A stretch of 8,674 bases of DNA, taken from the NCBI GenBank assembly GCA_039024295.1, contig JBCDIQ010000254.1:1-8674 (forward strand), read 5' to 3'. The notes beneath the pieces are model-generated. The model was not told where the DNA came from and did not search any database. It worked only from the letters and a program-made list of their open reading frames with translations. Within the stretch, counting starts at the first letter, position 1; every line of letters begins with the position of its first letter. A program made the position numbers and the translations under genes. Below, one piece after another: positions 6,039 through 8,674 of the stretch. This DNA comes from JBCDIQ01 sp039024295. Its GTDB lineage: Bacteria > Bacteroidota > Bacteroidia > J057.

Positions 6039-7145
6039 ATGCCACGTTTCATGCGCCACCTCCTTTCGCTTTTTCTCATCTGGATAATGTTGGTCCCAGT
6101 CTTTGGCCAGAATATCTCCCCTACCCGGTACTCCCTTCTTTTTCACCAATTGAGCGAAGAAGTTCAGCTTTCTTATCCGCATTTTGCTGCTCGAAAATTT
6201 GACTGGAACAGCCATCAAGCTCAGTTTCACAAGCAGGCTGCCAGACTTGAGAACTCCGACCAGTTATATGACCTCCTCAGGACATTGCTGCTGCCCATGA
6301 ATGACCCTCGGGTTAGCTTGACCATTCCTGGGTCCCCAAATTATACGTTTCAGGCTTCAGAAGCCTCCGAATTTCAAAACAGGTTTCATACCTCAAAGCT
6401 TGTAACTGCCTGGAAACTTGCTACCAAGAAGACCTTGCATCACGAGGGGTTTGAAATCAACCTATCTATTAATGGGCAAGATAGAAAGCAGGTTCTTTCC
6501 TACGCTACCAGCGGCAGGTTTGGTTTCCTGAAAATTCAGTCTTTCGGCCACTTGGCTAAGGCTAAGCAAGGCGAAGCTATTCAACGACTGGTCAATGAAC
6601 TCACCAAAAAAGAAGGTCTTATCCTAGACCTGAGAAATACCAAAGGGTATGATGACCAATTCGCCTACCAGTTGGCTTCCCGCCTCACCGACCACAGGGT
6701 CATTGGGCATTATCGGCAGACAGTTACAAAAGGGGTACCTGGTACCATGGTTCCCTGGCTGCTGAATCCCGCCGGGCTGGCAGGTTTGTTTAGAGGCCCT
6801 GTTGTGGTGCTGACAAACGAAGAAACTCAGGGAAGTGCTGAGGTCTTGGCGTTAGCATTGAGCCAGCTTTCCCACGTCACCCTGATTGGTACCCCTGGGA
6901 GGGGTGCCTTATCGGAAGTGGAAACTCACCAGTTGGCCAATGGCTGGGAATTCACCTTACCGGCTTATCGGGTGTTTTCGCCAGATAAACAGTCCTTCGA
7001 ATCTACTGGGGTCCCTGTGGATATTTTCGTTAAAGAGCTGCCTACAGAGGTGGAAAAAGGCCAGGATGTCCCCTTGAAAAAAGCATTGGTCGCGCTCAGG
7101 GTTAACAGCATTCCTGAAGAAGTATCTGTTTTACCCGAAAATTAA
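6039..7145 (+). CDS. Exported S41-peptidase-like (TSPc-fold) protein, probably catalytically atypical
   Basis: 368 residues. A signal peptide covers about residues 1-23 (HLLSLFLIWIMLVPVFGQ); starts at 6039 or at Met5 (6051) are both compatible. The second half has the S41/tail-specific protease fold: GRFGFLKIQSFG (159-170), LILDLRNTKGYDD (194-206), GPVVVLTNEETQGSAEVLALAL (253-274, last Leu 274), TLIGTPGRGAL (281-291) and TGVPVDIFV (323-331). No PDZ domain is evident. Active-site positions are unusual. Aligned on the Ser-Ala-x-Glu pattern (Ser430 in E. coli Prc), the serine position is Gly265, with a Ser at 266. The Lys of TFGKG (Lys455 in Prc) is Arg288. The DGH motif that supplies the His of tricorn-type members reads D89-P-R91. 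It may be a binding protein rather than a protease, or use Ser266 differently. It heads a plus-strand row of exported proteins; the next gene starts 60 bp downstream. Confidence 0.78.
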   Translation: MPRFMRHLLSLFLIWIMLVPVFGQNISPTRYSLLFHQLSEEVQLSYPHFAARKFDWNSHQAQFHKQAARLENSDQLYDLLRTLLLPMNDPRVSLTIPGSPNYTFQASEASEFQNRFHTSKLVTAWKLATKKTLHHEGFEINLSINGQDRKQVLSYATSGRFGFLKIQSFGHLAKAKQGEAIQRLVNELTKKEGLILDLRNTKGYDDQFAYQLASRLTDHRVIGHYRQTVTKGVPGTMVPWLLNPAGLAGLFRGPVVVLTNEETQGSAEVLALALSQLSHVTLIGTPGRGALSEVETHQLANGWEFTLPAYRVFSPDKQSFESTGVPVDIFVKELPTEVEKGQDVPLKKALVALRVNSIPEEVSVLPEN

Positions 7146-7205
7146 GTGCCAATTTCTCCGCCACCTGGTCTTTAGACTTAGCCATAAACTTCTTACTTTT
7201 CAAAC

Positions 7206-7937
7206 ATGAAACAGATAGTTATCCCTTCATTCCTGTCGGTTTTACTGTTGGTAATCGGCAATTTTTCCGTCTATGGTCAGCGCACTGAGACGAGGTCACT
7301 GGATCATTTTGATGCCATTGTTTTTCAGGGAGCGATAGATGCAGTTGTGGTACAGGGCAAAGAAGAAAAAATTAACATCGAAACTAAGGGCAAGGTTCAC
7401 CCGGATGAAATTGTTACCAAAGTCAAAAATGGCAGCCTATACATTTCCCAAAGGTCCAAAAGATGGTTTCGCGGGAGAATAACTGTATACATCAGCTGCC
7501 GGGAGTTGCAGGCTATCCAAATGGTAGGTGCTGGAGATGTTCACATCAAAGGACTTACCACAAAAAAGCTCAAATTTGTATCTACAGGGAGCGGAGATAT
7601 TCAACTCGAAGACCTCAATGCCACTTCATTGGCGGCTCAGCTATCTGGCTCTGGAGACATGCAGATTTCAGGGCAGGCAGATGAGCAAAACTTTGTGTTG
7701 AACGGATCGGGGGATGTAGATGCGGGTTCCCTAAAGGGCAAACATATAGATGTGATGGTTTCTGGGTCGGGCGATGTCAGGGTTCATGCACAGGAATCCA
7801 TTCATGCGGTCATCACAGGGTCAGGGGATATCACTTACAAAGGTAATCCAGCTGAAAGAGAGATACATACAACCGGTTCGGGTGATGTGAGGGGCACAGG
7901 GATCAAACCGGCTAGTGATAGCGATAAATTGTGGTAG
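7206..7937 (+). CDS. Exported GIN-domain protein (DUF2807, putative auto-transporter adhesin head)
   Basis: 243 residues with a signal peptide at about 1-24 (IPSFLSVLLLVIGNFSVYGQ). The mature protein is a DUF2807/head GIN domain: it opens with SLDHFDAIVFQGAIDAVVVQG, typical of this Bacteroidota family, then carries a ladder of G-[SA]-G-D motifs at residues 108, 128, 148, 167, 187, 205 and 224, spaced 18-20 residues. This regular period suggests stacked beta-strand turns, as in a beta-helix-like fold, with the GSGD turns aligned on one face. The function of the family is not established; 'putative auto-transporter adhesin' is a database name, not evidence. No membrane anchor follows, so the protein is probably periplasmic or surface-associated through partners. 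The ATG at 7206 directly precedes the signal peptide; no Shine-Dalgarno is evident. It may be co-transcribed with the S41-like gene. Confidence 0.9.
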   Translation: MKQIVIPSFLSVLLLVIGNFSVYGQRTETRSLDHFDAIVFQGAIDAVVVQGKEEKINIETKGKVHPDEIVTKVKNGSLYISQRSKRWFRGRITVYISCRELQAIQMVGAGDVHIKGLTTKKLKFVSTGSGDIQLEDLNATSLAAQLSGSGDMQISGQADEQNFVLNGSGDVDAGSLKGKHIDVMVSGSGDVRVHAQESIHAVITGSGDITYKGNPAEREIHTTGSGDVRGTGIKPASDSDKLW

Positions 7938-8080
7938 GATTGACATTGAAATGAATCATTGAGTAAAAATCGCTCTTGGGGAACCTTAATTCTCTCTTTC
8001 AAAAGCCAAAATCGAGACAGTGTCTTAGCTAGCTGATTAAACTTACTAGCGTCATAGAGGTCAAATGGGAAAAAGCTTCC

Positions 8081-8482
8081 ATGAAATATTTCTATTTGAT
8101 TACCCTATTTTTCCTGGTTTTACTCCAGGTAAGCGCGCAGCAGAACCTTAAAGATACCGCAGCTACCTTTCCTCCGATGCCGAGAGATGCCGCAGGAACC
8201 CTTCAGGTTAATGGTCCAGTAGGGGGCGTAACTTTTGGCTCAGGAACTCCCTATAACGATCTTGAGTACACCCTGTTTGACACCGATTATATGGAGGGAG
8301 AAACTAATGGATACGATACCTTTTATCCGGTGGACCCCTCAGATGTATTCCCAGGAGCTGACAGGGTGAAATACGTGAGAGGGGTAAACAACCTTGACTT
8401 GGATGCAAGTTATTCAGGACAAAAAGGAGACAGAATAATCCTAGGAACAGCGGAGTTCAATTATCCTTTTTCTCGACTTTGA
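8081..8482 (+). CDS. Small secreted protein of unknown function
   Basis: 133 residues, not recognised. Residues 1-20 form a signal peptide (MKYFYLITLFFLVLLQVSAQ), with probable cleavage near the AQ/Q junction; no lipoprotein cysteine is present. The mature part is acidic and rich in Gly, Asp, Tyr and Pro, with no cysteines and no further hydrophobic helix. Its last residues (GDRIILGTAEFNYPFSRL) have alternating beta character and a weak resemblance to strands of outer-membrane barrels, too weak to name a family. A purine-rich GGGAAAAAG lies shortly before the ATG and may aid initiation. It follows the GIN gene by 143 bp on the same strand. The abrupt ending followed by unrelated, hairpin-rich sequence leaves open that the gene is 3'-truncated. 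Coding status is supported by the signal peptide and frame length. Confidence 0.7.
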   Translation: MKYFYLITLFFLVLLQVSAQQNLKDTAATFPPMPRDAAGTLQVNGPVGGVTFGSGTPYNDLEYTLFDTDYMEGETNGYDTFYPVDPSDVFPGADRVKYVRGVNNLDLDASYSGQKGDRIILGTAEFNYPFSRL

Positions 8483-8496
8483 CAGTTAGGTTATGC

Positions 8497-8509
8497 GAAT
8501 CGTCGATTC
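8497..8509. repeat. Short perfect hairpin downstream of the small secreted protein gene
   Basis: GAATC (8497-8501) and GATTC (8505-8509) are exact reverse complements with a three-base loop, 15 bp after the stop at 8482. There is no T-run, so termination is not supported. It could be an operator half-site pair or chance. Confidence 0.3.
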
Positions 8510-8543
8510 CGGGCTTTGGAGGGCGATTTCAGGGTAGTTTTGC

Positions 8544-8566
8544 AAAAAGTGTAGTGGCAACTTTTT
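8544..8566. terminator. Candidate bidirectional terminator hairpin
   Basis: AAAAAGT (8544-8550) pairs with ACTTTTT (8560-8566) around a nine-base loop, with more T-rich sequence following on the plus strand. Because the stem itself is A-rich on one side and T-rich on the other, it could end transcripts from both directions: the plus-strand row ending at 8482 and the possible minus-strand gene ending at 8599. The stem is A/T-rich and thus weak. Confidence 0.35.
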
Positions 8567-8598
8567 CATTTTTATTTGACTGGTTATAAGTATTTTGA

Positions 8599-8673
8599 TT
8601 ACTTTCTGATCGTAGTTGAGTAGTAAGTCAATTTTTTCAGGATGTTCCTCAAAGTCACTCGGTCAAAAAATCG
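8599..8673 (-). CDS. Possible C-terminal tail of a minus-strand gene running out of the window
   Basis: On the minus strand, 24 codons are open from the window edge to TAA at 8601-8599; the tail includes DRVTLRNILKKLTYY and is basic. The candidate terminator hairpin lies about 33 bases beyond this stop, in the right orientation. An open stretch this short could be chance, and the piece is too small to identify. A transposase tail is conceivable but unsupported. Confidence 0.22.
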   Translation of the reverse strand, partial: RFFDRVTLRNILKKLTYYSTTIRK

Positions 8674-8674
8674 C

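Noticed and set aside
5837..6202. 121-codon frame spanning the divergent gap into the S41-like gene
   Set aside because: It overlaps the signal peptide region of a better-supported gene and lacks any family signature.
8021..8050. Short inverted repeat GCTAG/CTAGC and GACA-G-TGTC before the small secreted protein gene
   Set aside because: Both are five bases or shorter per arm and expected by chance in 140 bp; no operator family could be named.
1..8674. CRISPR array, tRNA, rRNA or a complete insertion sequence
   Set aside because: No evenly spaced direct repeats, cloverleaf, rRNA signature or transposase gene could be found by reading both strands.

Overview
The window looks like chromosomal DNA of a free-living Bacteroidota member (Cytophagia or Saprospiria type). 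The signs are an abundance of secreted and envelope proteins, an OmpA protein with a carboxypeptidase-regulatory-like domain, a GIN-domain (DUF2807) protein, a Bacteroidota-like HisD N-terminus, the near absence of Shine-Dalgarno sequences, and one good match to the Bacteroidota -7 promoter element (TAnnTTTG). This placement is inferred from protein style, not from a marker gene.

Layout. Positions 1-105 hold non-coding or broken sequence with a short perfect hairpin. A 105-codon remnant of the C-terminal end of a FucP-like sugar permease follows (106-423); it has an in-frame stop just where similarity begins. Then comes an intact FMN-dependent alpha-hydroxy acid (L-lactate type) dehydrogenase (468-1658) and a RimJ/RimL-like GNAT acetyltransferase (1750-2307), both on the plus strand. 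A 200-bp gene-free gap (2308-2509) contains an imperfect long inverted repeat and a possible terminator. On the minus strand lie a complete histidinol dehydrogenase gene, hisD (2510-3799), with no other his gene beside it, and a 651-residue envelope protein (3874-5829) made of a signal peptide, seven propeller-like repeats, a CarboxypepD_reg-like domain and a C-terminal OmpA domain. A divergent intergenic region (5830-6038) separates this from three plus-strand genes for exported proteins: an S41-peptidase-like protein with atypical active-site positions (6039-7145), a GIN-domain protein with seven regularly spaced G-[SA]-G-D motifs (7206-7937), and a small unrecognised secreted protein (8081-8482). 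The last 190 bases hold hairpins and possibly the tail of another minus-strand gene.

How the genes may work together. A FucP-type permease beside an L-lactate-type dehydrogenase fits the non-phosphorylating L-fucose (or L-rhamnose) route, which ends in pyruvate and L-lactate; here the permease is broken, so the locus may be decaying or rearranged. The right half is an envelope neighbourhood: a peptidoglycan-anchored OmpA protein diverging from three exported proteins. No CRISPR array, rRNA, tRNA or complete mobile element is visible, and I do not see a convincing new defence or biosynthetic system. The most interesting items are the propeller-CRD-OmpA architecture, which echoes the type IX secretion protein PorE, the apparently inactive S41-fold protein, the permease truncation, and the intergenic inverted repeat.
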